Below are positions 52,123 through 61,273 of a DNA stretch of 61,372 nt, piece after piece. Position 1 is the first letter of the stretch, and every line of letters starts with the position of its first letter. Source of the DNA: Novosphingobium kunmingense (GTDB lineage: Bacteria; Pseudomonadota; Alphaproteobacteria; Sphingomonadales; Sphingomonadaceae); assembly GCF_002813245.1 (NCBI RefSeq), contig NZ_PHUF01000008.1, positions 1 through 61,372 of the forward strand. Direction: 5' to 3'. The notes beneath the pieces are model-generated. The model saw only the letters and a list, made by a program, of their open reading frames with translations. It had not been told where the DNA came from and ran no database searches. Position numbers and translations under genes: made by a program.

Positions 52123-53196
52123 CTATTTCGTTGTCCGGGTAATCTGGTCAATATCAGCGCTCAGGCATGCGCGCCAAAGGGCATCATACCGCACCACCCC
52201 TTCTCGACCCACAACATACGGATTTGGCTCGCCGTCTCTGCGCAAGGCCAGCTTTGCAACGCGTGACAGTCCATCGTCTCCGACCGTATGATTGGAAAGG
52301 ACCACATCGGCCTGCATCCGATCAGTGTAGTCTGCGAAGTGGTTGAGAGATTGGCGGAACGTCATCAATGATTGTAGGTCGTTTGGCGATCCTTGCCCGC
52401 CAAACAGCGATGCCATGTACGGCTTGCCCTTATCCGTAACCGGGAAAAGAAGCGATGCCGTGCCGGGTGTATGACCGGGCGTAAGGACTACGGTTACGGA
52501 ACGGTCGCCCAAAGTGATGATCTGCCCATCGGTCAGGAAAAAGTCGTTCGGCCCCTTTAAGGGCAAATTCCCGCGCGTAACCTGGGCTTCCCAGTCCGCT
52601 TGCGCCATGCCGATACGCGCATTCGATAACGACTTGAGGTAAGCCGCGCCGCCGAAATGATCGAGGTGATTGTGCGTAATCAGAATGTAGCGAATGCGTT
52701 TCGGATCAAGGCCCATGCGAACCATGTTGGCGATTATGGTGCCGCGGGCGTCCGCTTCGCTGCTCAACGTGTCGATCAATATGATGCCGTCGGCCGTGTC
52801 GATCGCCCAGATGTTGTTGGCATCGTCCCCTATCGAATAAACGCCATCGAACACCTCGATAGGCTGCGGAGCTTTCGCATGAATTGCGGTGCCGCCTGGC
52901 GTGTTCTTGCACCGATAATACAGGGTGACAGGCCACATCCCGGCACTGGCCTCAGCCGCGAGACTGGCATAAGCCTGCGCGCCTGGTGCCGTGTAGCCGG
53001 CCAGGCGTTTCATATCGTCGGCGGTGCGAATCTCCGGGCGACCGCCGTTGGGCGTGTGTGAACGGGATGCATCGATCTGGCCCTGTCTATCAGCAGGAAC
53101 CGGCGCGCGCGTCTCTTGCTGCGCACTTGTACCAACCGCAACCATCGCCAAACAGCTGATCGCACCAGCCTTGGCCAATTTAATCCATACGGACAT
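52123..53196 (-). CDS. Exported metallo-beta-lactamase-fold hydrolase
   Basis: The 357-residue protein has a signal peptide (AKAGAISCLAMVAVGTSA) and an MBL fold with ITHNHLDHFGG (HxHxDH at residues 175-180), a third His in VLTPGHTPGTASLLFP, and a late His in VLSNHTVGDDG. All metal ligands are present. The subclass-B3-like layout suits lactonases, beta-lactamases or related hydrolases; here it sits beside a catabolic cluster, so hydrolysis of a lactone or ester is a guess. It diverges from the MFS gene. Confidence 0.88.
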   Translation of the reverse strand: MSVWIKLAKAGAISCLAMVAVGTSAQQETRAPVPADRQGQIDASRSHTPNGGRPEIRTADDMKRLAGYTAPGAQAYASLAAEASAGMWPVTLYYRCKNTPGGTAIHAKAPQPIEVFDGVYSIGDDANNIWAIDTADGIILIDTLSSEADARGTIIANMVRMGLDPKRIRYILITHNHLDHFGGAAYLKSLSNARIGMAQADWEAQVTRGNLPLKGPNDFFLTDGQIITLGDRSVTVVLTPGHTPGTASLLFPVTDKGKPYMASLFGGQGSPNDLQSLMTFRQSLNHFADYTDRMQADVVLSNHTVGDDGLSRVAKLALRRDGEPNPYVVGREGVVRYDALWRACLSADIDQITRTTK

Positions 53197-53311
53197 ATCG
53201 CTCTCCCTTATCATACCTCGTAAATCGCGTGAGCCTAAATTGCAACAGCGTGCCAAAAAATGAGATTAATCGGTCGATCAGGGCCGATAAGTGCGATCTG
53301 AGAATTCGATA

Positions 53312-53328
53312 TTGCAACGGTGTTGCGT
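53312..53328. promoter_or_regulatory. Candidate IclR-type palindrome in the divergent promoter region
   Basis: GCAAC (53314-53318) and GTTGC (53322-53326) form a perfect inverted repeat with a GGT spacer. A weaker copy with GCAAC at 53242-53246 lies 70 bases to the left. The site lies 54 bases before the MFS start, between it and the metallo-hydrolase start. An IclR gene closes the cluster. Confidence 0.45.
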
Positions 53329-53379
53329 TATGCTAATGGCGTCGATGGTCAGGCCGAATAAATCGGCAGGGAGAGGGCT

Positions 53380-54708
53380 ATGAGTGCGACGTCCCCGTCG
53401 AGCGTCGAATACGAAACCTTGCGCAAAGTGCGGTGGCGACTGCTGCCCTTCCTGACCGTTTGCTATCTGTTCGCTCTCATCGACCGTACCAACGTCGGAA
53501 TGGCTTCGCTTCAAATGACCGAGGATCTCGGCATTACGAAGGCCCAGTTCGGCTTTGGCGCGAGCCTGTTCTTCGTGGCCTATTTCCTCGTGGAGATTCC
53601 CAGCAATCTCGCCTTGGAGAAATACGGGGCCCGTCGCTGGATTGCGCGTATCATGATAACCTGGGGCTTGGTGTCGGCCGCTATGGCTTTTGTACAGGGC
53701 GCCACCAGTTTTTATATCATGCGCTTCGTGCTGGGGGCTGCCGAAGCCGGCTTCTTTCCGGGGATCATTTTTTATCTGACATTATGGATGCCCGCACGCC
53801 AGCGCGGCAAGGCGATGGCGCTGTTCGCTCTGGGTATTCCGCTGGCCAGCTTCGTTTCGTCGCCAATTTCCGGCGCTCTGCTGACGCTTGACGGCACGCT
53901 CGGGTTGCATGGCTGGCAATGGTTGTTCCTTGTCGAGGGCCTGCCTGCTTCTCTCCTCGGTATCGCATGCCTTTTCTGGCTAAGCGACCGTCCGCGCGAT
54001 GCCCGCTGGCTGACGCCCGAACAGCGCGAATGGCTAGAGCAAGCGGCCCGGCCTGCGACAAATGTGGGTGTGGCCGCCGGAGCAGTTTCAAAGTGGGCTG
54101 TATTCCGCTCGTGGCAATTCTGGGGCTTCGTCCTTGCGTGCTGCGGTGCGTCTGCTTCGGGCTCGGTTCTGGCTGTATGGCAACCCCAGTTCCTGAAGTC
54201 CTTCGGGTTGAGCGATTTTGAGACTGGCTTGGTCAACGCGATCCCTTATGGCGTAGCGACAGTCGCCATGGTGATCTGGGGCTACAGCTCGGATCGCCTG
54301 AACGAGCGCCGCTGGCACACGGCAATTCCGCTTCTGCTCATCGGTCTAAGCACCGTCTTGGTTTCGTTCTCGAACGAGCTCGCGCTCGTCGTGCTGCTGC
54401 TGACCTGCTGTCTGGTGGGTGCCTACAGTTTCAAGGGTCCGTTCTGGAGCATGGCTTCGGCCTGGCTGAGCCCGGCCAGCGCGGCTGTCGGTATCGCCGC
54501 CATAAACGCAACCGCCAACCTGATTGGCGGCGGGCTGATGGTCAATGTTTACGGATGGGTTTTTGAAAGCACCGGCAGCTATGCCGCCGCTCTAGCCCCG
54601 CTGTCGCTGCTGGCTCTGGCTAGCGCGATGTCGATCCTAGTGATGGCGCGGGGCGCGGGAGATTCCCCGTCACAGCAACAAGCCGCGATCGCGTCTGACC
54701 AGACCTGA
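53380..54708 (+). CDS. MFS transporter, ACS (anion:cation symporter) family
   Basis: The 442-residue protein has 12 membrane helices and begins with RKVRWRLLPFLTVCYLFALI, then DRTNVGMASLQMTEDLGITK, the typical ACS start of phthalate, tartrate and hexuronate transporters. The motif-A-like IPSNLALEKYGARRWIARIM follows the second helix. It should import an organic acid with protons or sodium. It lies 33 bases before the TonB receptor gene on the same strand, so the two are probably cotranscribed. Confidence 0.9.
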   Translation: MSATSPSSVEYETLRKVRWRLLPFLTVCYLFALIDRTNVGMASLQMTEDLGITKAQFGFGASLFFVAYFLVEIPSNLALEKYGARRWIARIMITWGLVSAAMAFVQGATSFYIMRFVLGAAEAGFFPGIIFYLTLWMPARQRGKAMALFALGIPLASFVSSPISGALLTLDGTLGLHGWQWLFLVEGLPASLLGIACLFWLSDRPRDARWLTPEQREWLEQAARPATNVGVAAGAVSKWAVFRSWQFWGFVLACCGASASGSVLAVWQPQFLKSFGLSDFETGLVNAIPYGVATVAMVIWGYSSDRLNERRWHTAIPLLLIGLSTVLVSFSNELALVVLLLTCCLVGAYSFKGPFWSMASAWLSPASAAVGIAAINATANLIGGGLMVNVYGWVFESTGSYAAALAPLSLLALASAMSILVMARGAGDSPSQQQAAIASDQT

Positions 54709-54740
54709 TCTCGAGACACTACCTTTCAGGGAGAAAAAAA

Positions 54741-57650
54741 ATGATCCAAACTCAGCCTTTACGCGCCCGGTACATTGGCGTCTCGCTCATCTCACTGGCG
54801 TTGGCGGCGTTCGCGTCGCCGGCCCTCGCTGCAGGACAAAGCAGCACGCCGGCACAGGACGACCGCACGGCTGCCGAGGCCCAGCCCGCTGCGGTCGAGC
54901 CTGGCGAAGCCACCACCAATGCCGACGGAACGGATGCCGGCTCGGGTGAAATCGTGGTCACCGGTTCGCGCGTGCCGCGTGCAGGCTTTACTGCCCCGAC
55001 GCCGATCACGATCGTGGGAACGGAGCAACTGGCCAAAGCCGCGCCTTCGACGCTGGCAGAATCGCTGCGTCAGTTGCCCGCACTGACTAACACGGCGGGT
55101 CCGCAGCGCAACGCAGGGTCTCAGCGCGTTGGTCAAAGTTTTCTCGACCTTCGCTCGCTTGGTCCGAACAGGACTTTGACCCTGCTCGACGGACGCCGCG
55201 TGGTTTCGACCAGTCTGACCGGTTCCGTGGATGCCAACATACTGCCTTCCGGTGTTGTCCAGCGGGTCGAGGTTGTCACTGGCGGCGCATCGGCGGCTTA
55301 CGGCTCGGACGCAGTAGCGGGCGTTGTGAACTTCATCCTCGATTCTGAGTTTAGCGGACTTAAGGGCGAAGTCAGCAAGGGTATCAGCCAATACGGCGAT
55401 AACGCTGAAACTCGCGCAACCCTCTCGGGCGGAACGGGTTTTGCCGGGGGCCAAGGCCATGTCCTGGTCAGCGCGGAATACTTCAAAAATGACGGTGTCA
55501 AGCCCGGTGCGCGCCCATGGGCTCGCACCGGCGTCAACTTCATCAACAATCCCGGCGGAACACCGGCGTTGTTCCTGCAATCCGACATCCGCGCCGTTGG
55601 CACACTGGGCGGGCTGATCATCGGAGGTAACGGCGGGACCGCAGCGAACAACGCATTGTTCAACGGCATTCAGTTCCTGCCTGGCGGTGTCGCAGCACCG
55701 TACAGCTACGGAACCCTGACGACAGCAACCCAGCAGGTTGGTGGCGACGGTGTCAGCACCGAACTGATCCAGGAGCTCAACCGTCCGCTCGAACGCGGAT
55801 CCTTGTATGCGCACGTCAGCTTCGATGTTAGCGACAACTTCACCTTGTTCGCGGACGGCATGTACGGACGATCGACATCGACGGTCAACAACACCTATAA
55901 CCGCCGTCAGCCATCCAATCCGTTCACCATCCAGCGCGACAACGCGTACCTGGCAACTTTCGCCCCACAAATTCGCGACCGTATGCTTGCGACCGGGGTT
56001 ACCTCCCTGACCATGCTTCGCTTCTCTTCGGAACGCGGGTTCATCGTTACGAAGGGCGACAGCGAAACCCTGCAAGGCACGTTAGGAGCCAAGGGCAAGA
56101 TCGGCGACCTGAAATGGAACGCTTACTACACTCATGGAGAGACCAAGCAATCCAACGATGTCCTGAACAACGAGATTACGGCCAACTTCAATCGCGCCAT
56201 TGATGCGGTATTCGTGACCGCGGCCAATGTTGGCACGTCTGGTCTCGCTGTCGGGTCGATCGCTTGCCGCGTCAATGTCGATACAAACCCCAACAACAAC
56301 GACCCTTCGTGCGCGCCGTTCAACGTGTTCGGGGTAGGCTCGCCTTCCGATGCCGCACTTAATTATACACGCGGGACTAGCGCTTCCGATGCCCTGATCA
56401 AGGCCGATCTGGCAGCGGTCAGCCTGGCTGGCCCGTTGTTCGAAGGCTGGGCCGGACCGATCGATTTCGCGATTGGCGGCGAATACCGTAAGGAAAGCAT
56501 CAACTTCACAACCGACGCCTTGTCGCCTACTGGTGCCTATCTGCTCGGCAACCCCACACCTTGGTCGGGAAGTTACAACGTCAAGGAAGCGTTCGCAGAA
56601 CTGGTCGTGCCGCTGCTGAAGGACGTCCCGTTCTTCCGCCAGCTCGAGCTAAATGCCGCCGGTCGCATCACCGATTACAGCACAAGCGGGAAGGTGGAGA
56701 CCTGGAAGCTGGGGCTCAGCTGGAAACCGGTCGAAGACCTTCGCCTTCGTGCGACACGGTCACGCGATATTCGCGCGCCGAACCTATCCGAACTTTTCCA
56801 GGCTGGACGGCAAAGCATTGCTGCGGTCAACGATCCGTTCAAGAACAACGTACGCGTGACGGGCATCTTGCAGATCAATTCGGGCAATCCGAACCTGACA
56901 CCCGAATTCGCCGATACCTTTACCGCAGGGGCGATCTACAGCCCGTCATGGCTTCCCGGCTTGAACCTGTCGGTCGATTACTACGATATCAGTATAAAGA
57001 ATGCGATCAGCCCGATCCCGGCGCAAACCGCGGTCGATCAGTGCTTCCTGAACGTTCAGTCGGCGTGCGATCTCTTCACTCGCGATGCCAACGGTAACAT
57101 CACGCGTTTTGCCGCGCTGCCGATCAATCTTGCCTCGGCCAAGACACGCGGGGTTGATTTCGAGGCGGGCTACAGCATTCCCCGCGGCTTTGCCGGCCTT
57201 GATGGCCAGTTCTCCGTGCGTGTTCTGGCCTCGTACCTGGCTAAGCAAGAAACCACCCAGCCAGGCGGTGCCCCGGTTGATCGTGCGGGCGAGGCGGGTG
57301 TCAATCCGTTTCCGCGCTGGCGTGGTCTGGCGCAGATCAACTACGATGGCGAACATACCGGTGCCTTTCTTCAGGCACGATTTATCGGGAGCGGGGATTA
57401 CGACAAGACCCGCGGACCGGCCTTGATCGACCTGCAACACGTGCCGGCTGCCGCCTATCTGGATGGACAGATCAGCAAGAAGATCGCGGCCGGCTCGGGC
57501 GAGGTGGAACTGTTCCTCAACGTGCGCAACATCCTGAACAGTGCACCTCCGCTAGCGCCCGAGAATGCAACGCTTCCGGTCGCTTATAACGCCTTGTTAC
57601 ACGATGTGCTCGGCCGCGTCTTCCGCGTCGGCGCAAAATTCAAGTACTGA
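54741..57650 (+). CDS. TonB-dependent outer-membrane receptor
   Basis: The 969-residue protein has a signal peptide (MIQTQPLRARYIGVSLISLA through SPALAA) and a Gln/Pro/Glu-rich linker. The plug domain follows (GEIVVTGSRVPRAGFTAPTP, TLAESLRQLPAL, GSDAVAGVVNFILDS) and a long beta-barrel ending in Tyr (FRVGAKFKY). It is a member of the sphingomonad-expanded group that takes up substrates other than siderophores. It is encoded between the MFS permease and aldolase, so it likely imports the same substrate. Confidence 0.93.
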   Translation: MIQTQPLRARYIGVSLISLALAAFASPALAAGQSSTPAQDDRTAAEAQPAAVEPGEATTNADGTDAGSGEIVVTGSRVPRAGFTAPTPITIVGTEQLAKAAPSTLAESLRQLPALTNTAGPQRNAGSQRVGQSFLDLRSLGPNRTLTLLDGRRVVSTSLTGSVDANILPSGVVQRVEVVTGGASAAYGSDAVAGVVNFILDSEFSGLKGEVSKGISQYGDNAETRATLSGGTGFAGGQGHVLVSAEYFKNDGVKPGARPWARTGVNFINNPGGTPALFLQSDIRAVGTLGGLIIGGNGGTAANNALFNGIQFLPGGVAAPYSYGTLTTATQQVGGDGVSTELIQELNRPLERGSLYAHVSFDVSDNFTLFADGMYGRSTSTVNNTYNRRQPSNPFTIQRDNAYLATFAPQIRDRMLATGVTSLTMLRFSSERGFIVTKGDSETLQGTLGAKGKIGDLKWNAYYTHGETKQSNDVLNNEITANFNRAIDAVFVTAANVGTSGLAVGSIACRVNVDTNPNNNDPSCAPFNVFGVGSPSDAALNYTRGTSASDALIKADLAAVSLAGPLFEGWAGPIDFAIGGEYRKESINFTTDALSPTGAYLLGNPTPWSGSYNVKEAFAELVVPLLKDVPFFRQLELNAAGRITDYSTSGKVETWKLGLSWKPVEDLRLRATRSRDIRAPNLSELFQAGRQSIAAVNDPFKNNVRVTGILQINSGNPNLTPEFADTFTAGAIYSPSWLPGLNLSVDYYDISIKNAISPIPAQTAVDQCFLNVQSACDLFTRDANGNITRFAALPINLASAKTRGVDFEAGYSIPRGFAGLDGQFSVRVLASYLAKQETTQPGGAPVDRAGEAGVNPFPRWRGLAQINYDGEHTGAFLQARFIGSGDYDKTRGPALIDLQHVPAAAYLDGQISKKIAAGSGEVELFLNVRNILNSAPPLAPENATLPVAYNALLHDVLGRVFRVGAKFKY

Positions 57651-57672
57651 CCTAGCGCTTAAGGAAACCATC

Positions 57673-58365
57673 ATGGTTGGATTTCAGGTCTTACAGCGGC
57701 AAGCCTTTGCCAGCAGTGCCGATGTGGAGCGTTTTCGTTCGCTTCCCGTGGCCAACATCAGTGACGCGATGAACCGCTTGTCCGGCGGCGGTGCGGGGCT
57801 TCGGCCCCTGCACCGGCAAGGACTTCTGATCGGGCCGGCGCTGACGGTTCGCACGCGTCCCGGTGATAACCTTATGGTCCACAAGGCGTTCGAAATGGTC
57901 GTCCCGGGTGATGTTGTTGTGATCGACGCCGGGAGTGATCTGACCAATGCGCTGATCGGTGAAATGATGATCGATTATGTGCGGCGCAAGGGCGCTGCGG
58001 GCGTTGTCGTGAATGGCGCGGTTCGTGACCTTGCGGCTATCTCTGCCGGGGAATTCCCGGTCTTTGCTGCAGGCGTGACGCATCGCGGGCCTTACAAGGA
58101 CGGTCCTGGTGAAGTAAACGTTCCGGTGTCCATCGGCGGCATGCTGGTAAACCCTGGCGATCTGGTAATCGGCGATGATGATGGCCTGATAACGGTAGCC
58201 TTGGCCGATATCGACGTGGTCCATGCTGCGGCCAGCGCAAAATTTGCCGCCGAGCAGGCGCAGATGGAGAAAATCGCCGCTGGTACCATCGACAAGAGCT
58301 GGATCGATGCCCAGCTAATCGCGATGGGTTGCCCCGGAGTGGAAAAGCGAACCGATGCTGCCTGA
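57673..58365 (+). CDS. RraA/HMG-aldolase-like protein
   Basis: The 230-residue protein has the RraA fold pattern: NISDAMNRLSGGGAGLRPLH, VPGDVVVIDAGSDLTNALIG, GAAGVVVNGAVRDLAAISAG (catalytic-type R-D) and a late GDDDGLITVALAD. It is in the 4-hydroxy-4-methyl-2-oxoglutarate aldolase/dimethylmenaquinone methyltransferase-annotated group. Most likely it cleaves a 2-oxo acid, in line with the dehydrogenase beside it. The ATG at 57673 is chosen; the reading frame reaches further left only in the receptor's 3' end. Confidence 0.85.
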   Translation: MVGFQVLQRQAFASSADVERFRSLPVANISDAMNRLSGGGAGLRPLHRQGLLIGPALTVRTRPGDNLMVHKAFEMVVPGDVVVIDAGSDLTNALIGEMMIDYVRRKGAAGVVVNGAVRDLAAISAGEFPVFAAGVTHRGPYKDGPGEVNVPVSIGGMLVNPGDLVIGDDDGLITVALADIDVVHAAASAKFAAEQAQMEKIAAGTIDKSWIDAQLIAMGCPGVEKRTDAA

Positions 58366-59347
58366 ATTGCGCCCCCGTATCGCAATTTTCGGGCGCGCGC
58401 TGGCGCCCGCAGCGATGGCCTTGGCCGAAGAGGCGGGAGCCATCGTCGTGACCACGGATGGCTACCTGCGCGGCGACGAACTGATTGCCTTCATGCAGGA
58501 GAATAACCCGCACGGCATCATTTTGAGGCTCGGGGAAGTTGGCGCTGACGCGATGGCAGCAGCCCCCGCACTGCGCATCATCGCCAAACATGGCGTCGGC
58601 TATGATACTATCGACGTAGCCGCTGCGACCGAGCGGGACATCCTTGTCTCGATCGCGACCGGCGCCAACGCGATCTCGGTGGCAGAACAGGCTCTCGGGC
58701 TAATGCTGGCGGCTGGTCGAGGAATTGCGTATCTCGATAGCAGGATCCGGAGCGGTCATTGGGACAAAGCGACATTTCTGGGTACGGAATTGTGCGGCAA
58801 GCGCCTTGGCATAGTCGGCATGGGGGCGATCGGACGCCATCTCATCACGATTTGCCGCGGCTTGGGCATGTCCGTGGCCGTGTTCGACCCGGGTCTTGAT
58901 GCTTCCGACTTGCGGGCGATGGGACTCGAGCCCGCACTCTCGCTCGAAACCATCCTGCGCGAGAGCGACGTGGTCAGCTTGCACTGCCCGCTTACAGCCG
59001 CGACGCGAAACCTGATCGCAAAGCCCCAGCTTGAATTGATGAAACCGCGTTCGATCCTTATCAACACGGCTCGCGGCGGATTGATCGATCTTAAAGATCT
59101 CGGTCAGGCACTGGCCGAAGGGAAAATCGGCGGCGCCGGCCTGGATACCTTTCCGGTTGAGCCGCTCGATCTGCCTGAAACCTTGCGAGGACTCCCCAAT
59201 CTCGTTGTTAGCCCGCATGTCGGGGCGAGCACGGTCGAGGCGGGAGAACGCGTCGGATTGACTGCCATGGCGCAGGTTATCGATCACCTCGCAGGGCGGG
59301 CAGTGGACGACAAGTTCGCCGTCAATCGACCAGGCGTAAACGCCTGA
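58355..59347 (+). CDS. D-isomer-specific 2-hydroxyacid dehydrogenase
   Basis: The 330-residue protein has the NAD-binding fold (LGIVGMGAIGRHLITICRGL), the catalytic Arg in NTARGGLIDL, a Glu in the FPVEPLD region, and the His in VVSPHVGAST. It is similar in layout to phosphoglycerate-dehydrogenase-like enzymes that reduce 2-oxo acids or oxidise D-2-hydroxy acids. It overlaps the RraA-like gene by 11 bases, so the two act on linked metabolites. Confidence 0.92.
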   Translation: MLPELRPRIAIFGRALAPAAMALAEEAGAIVVTTDGYLRGDELIAFMQENNPHGIILRLGEVGADAMAAAPALRIIAKHGVGYDTIDVAAATERDILVSIATGANAISVAEQALGLMLAAGRGIAYLDSRIRSGHWDKATFLGTELCGKRLGIVGMGAIGRHLITICRGLGMSVAVFDPGLDASDLRAMGLEPALSLETILRESDVVSLHCPLTAATRNLIAKPQLELMKPRSILINTARGGLIDLKDLGQALAEGKIGGAGLDTFPVEPLDLPETLRGLPNLVVSPHVGASTVEAGERVGLTAMAQVIDHLAGRAVDDKFAVNRPGVNA

Positions 59348-59358
59348 CAGGTTTCGAC

Positions 59359-60090
59359 CTAGAATTGCCGGGGAGGCTGCAGCGCTCGCAGGAACGCGGC
59401 CTCCCCGCCCAGCTGTCTGCTAAGGTTCAGGGCGGCAGATCGCATTTGATCGCTGTAAAGTTCCGCCTGACCGGGCGTCAGACGATTGCAGGGGCCGGCC
59501 AGTACCAGGGCGCCTAGCATGATGCCTTCATTCTGGAATACCGGTATGGCCATCGACGCCGCAAACGGATCAGAGGCCCCTTGGGTATAGACCGGCAGCG
59601 CGATCAGCGACTGGTGCTCACCGTGATCCGAAAAACTGCGCAGGACAATTGCCGACGAAGCCTCGTCCATCGCGCGTGTCTCACCCGGCTGTTTGTGGAC
59701 GCCAAGCTGATGCGGGGAATTTACCCGGTACTGGCACAGCCGATAACTGCCATGGCGGATATAGATCGAGGCCGTTTCTCCCGTGGCGTCGACCAGAGAC
59801 TGCAACACCGGCAACACGTAATTCTCGATCCGCATGGATTCATGGTAGATCAGGTTCAAACGGGCAATTTCCGGCCCCAGGCGATAATCGCCGTGGTTGT
59901 CGCGCACGAGAAAGCTCGTTTCCACCAACGGATGGGCAATTCGCAACGCGGTGCTTTTGATCAAGCCGGTCCGGCGGGCAATTTCCGAAAGCGAAAGTGA
60001 ATCATCGCCGCGCTGGAAGCATGAAAGGATGGAAAGCAGACGCTCGGCACTGGCGCGCCCAGGTACGGAAGCAGGAGGCACATCATCCAT
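59359..60090 (-). CDS. IclR family transcriptional regulator
   Basis: The 243-residue protein starts MDDVPPASVPGRASAERLLS and has the N-terminal HTH (SLSLSEIARRTGLIKSTALR) and the C-terminal IclR effector domain: ENYVLPVLQSLVDATGETAS, HQLGVHKQPGETRAMDEASS, AASMAIPVFQNEGIMLGALV. It would sense a small organic acid and control the adjacent cluster. It converges with the 2-hydroxyacid dehydrogenase gene. The ATG at 60088-60090 is used; upstream frame enters the IS end. Confidence 0.92.
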   Translation of the reverse strand: MDDVPPASVPGRASAERLLSILSCFQRGDDSLSLSEIARRTGLIKSTALRIAHPLVETSFLVRDNHGDYRLGPEIARLNLIYHESMRIENYVLPVLQSLVDATGETASIYIRHGSYRLCQYRVNSPHQLGVHKQPGETRAMDEASSAIVLRSFSDHGEHQSLIALPVYTQGASDPFAASMAIPVFQNEGIMLGALVLAGPCNRLTPGQAELYSDQMRSAALNLSRQLGGEAAFLRALQPPRQF

Positions 60091-60141
60091 ACCCTCGCCT
60101 AAGAAACATAAGTCGGTTTGTCGAGATAAAGCCGGGCGAGA

Positions 60142-60181
60142 GGGCACTGTCAGACCAACGAGGGCTCTGTCAGGCCAACGA
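60142..60181 (+). repeat. Tandem 20-base direct repeat resembling IS terminal repeats
   Basis: GGGCACTGTCAGACCAACGA (60142-60161) is followed directly by GGGCTCTGTCAGGCCAACGA (60162-60181), with two mismatches. Each contains a GGCNCTGTCAG core shared with the right end of the IS. Two left ends side by side suggest successive insertions or recombination between IS copies. Confidence 0.65.
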
Positions 60182-60989
60182 GGCATCTGCTGCCGGCGGC
60201 TGATGCCTCGCAAGTCCCGCGCGCTGCCGCCTAGCCCGTTCCGCCGGTTCAACTCCTCTCCCGAGGTGATCCGCCTGGTGGTGCTGATGTACGTTCGGTT
60301 TCCGCTGTCGCTGCGCAACGTCGAGGACCTGCTGTTCGAACGCGGTATCGACATCTGCCACGAGACGGTTCGGTTCTGGTGGAACCGGTTCGGGCCTTTG
60401 TTCGCTGCCGACATCCGGCGCCAGCGTGTCAGCCGGATGCGCGGCTACCGGCATTGGAAATGGCATCTCGACGAGATGTACGTCAAAGTGAACGGCGAGA
60501 TGGTCTACCTGTGGCGGGCTGTTGATCACGAGGGCGAGGTTCTCGAGAGCTACATCACCAGATCCCGCGATAAGGCCGCGGCCCTGCGATTCATGAAGAA
60601 GACGCTGAAGCGGCACGGCTCACCCGAGGCGATCACCACAGATGGCCTGGGGTCATACAAGGCGGCGATGAAACTACTCGGAAACCCGAACAAACAGGAG
60701 GTGGGGAGGTGGGCGAACAACCGCGCCGAATGCAGTCACCTGCCGGTTCGGCGACGAGAGCGAGCCATGCTCCGGTTCCGACGGATGAAAACACTGCAGA
60801 AGTTCACTGCGGTCCATGCCTCCTTCAACAACCACTTTAACCAGGAACGCCACCTCGTCGATCGCCAGACCTACAAGCTACGCCGCTCGGCCGCATTGGC
60901 CGAGTGGCAAAACCTGTTCGCCTAGGCTGCCGGTGGGGAAGGGGGAACTGCGCCAAGTGGAGACCAGTTCGCATTAGACTGACAGCACC
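60163..60989 (+). mobile_element. IS6-family insertion sequence
   Basis: The left end GGCTCTGTCAGGCCAACGAG (60163-) and the right end, whose reverse complement reads GGTGCTGTCAGTCTAATGCG, share a GGNNCTGTCAG core and enclose one transposase gene. The resulting 827 bases fit the usual size of IS6 members (about 820). The expected eight-base target duplication is not present: flanks are CCAACGAG and GAATATGG. This suggests a deletion next to the element. It joins directly to an integrase fragment. Confidence 0.7.
60203..60925 (+). CDS. IS6-family DDE transposase
   Basis: The 240-residue protein has the IS6 helix-turn-helix and DDE layout: SLRNVEDLLFERGIDICHET, VRFWWNRFGPLFAADIRRQR, first Asp in WKWHLDEMYVKVNGE, second Asp in AITTDGLGSYKAAM, and Glu in NNRAECSHLPVRRRERAMLR. 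All catalytic residues are present, so it may be active. The start ATG at 60203 gives the family length. It lies within the IS ends. Confidence 0.93.
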   Translation: MPRKSRALPPSPFRRFNSSPEVIRLVVLMYVRFPLSLRNVEDLLFERGIDICHETVRFWWNRFGPLFAADIRRQRVSRMRGYRHWKWHLDEMYVKVNGEMVYLWRAVDHEGEVLESYITRSRDKAAALRFMKKTLKRHGSPEAITTDGLGSYKAAMKLLGNPNKQEVGRWANNRAECSHLPVRRRERAMLRFRRMKTLQKFTAVHASFNNHFNQERHLVDRQTYKLRRSAALAEWQNLFA

Positions 60990-61163
60990 GAATATGGAAC
61001 CCACTCGATGCGCCGGACAAAGGCGTCGATGATTTACAAAGCCACTGGCAACTTGCGTGCTGTGCAAATTCTGCTCGGTCATACCAACATCGAAAACACC
61101 GTTAGATATCTTGGCGTAGATATCGATGATGCCCTGACATTGTCAGAGCGCACGGAAATCTGA
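60990..61163 (+). pseudogene. 3' fragment of a tyrosine recombinase (integrase)
   Basis: The frame from GAATATGG to the TGA at 61161-61163 reads YGTHSMRRTKASMIYKATGN, then LRAVQILLGHTNIENTVRYL. It keeps His-x-x-Arg (HSMRR), the later His (LGHT) and the catalytic Tyr (VRYLG), but everything N-terminal is missing because the IS right end abuts it. It is the C-terminal quarter of a phage-type integrase, inactive alone. It marks a possible island boundary. Confidence 0.85.
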
Positions 61164-61170
61164 GGACCAG

Positions 61171-61197
61171 CCAGCCTTGGACTTTGTCCAGGGCTGG
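61171..61197. other. Hairpin after the integrase fragment
   Basis: CCAGCC (61171-61176) pairs with GGCTGG (61192-61197), with GGAC/GTCC pairs inside. No T-run follows on either strand. It may be a weak terminator or part of the island boundary. Confidence 0.4.
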
Positions 61198-61273
61198 CAT
61201 TCGCCTCATGATTGAAGAGACGCCTTCAACTATTCGGGTAGCAGCAGCGTTAGCAAAGTCACCGATCCTTGCC

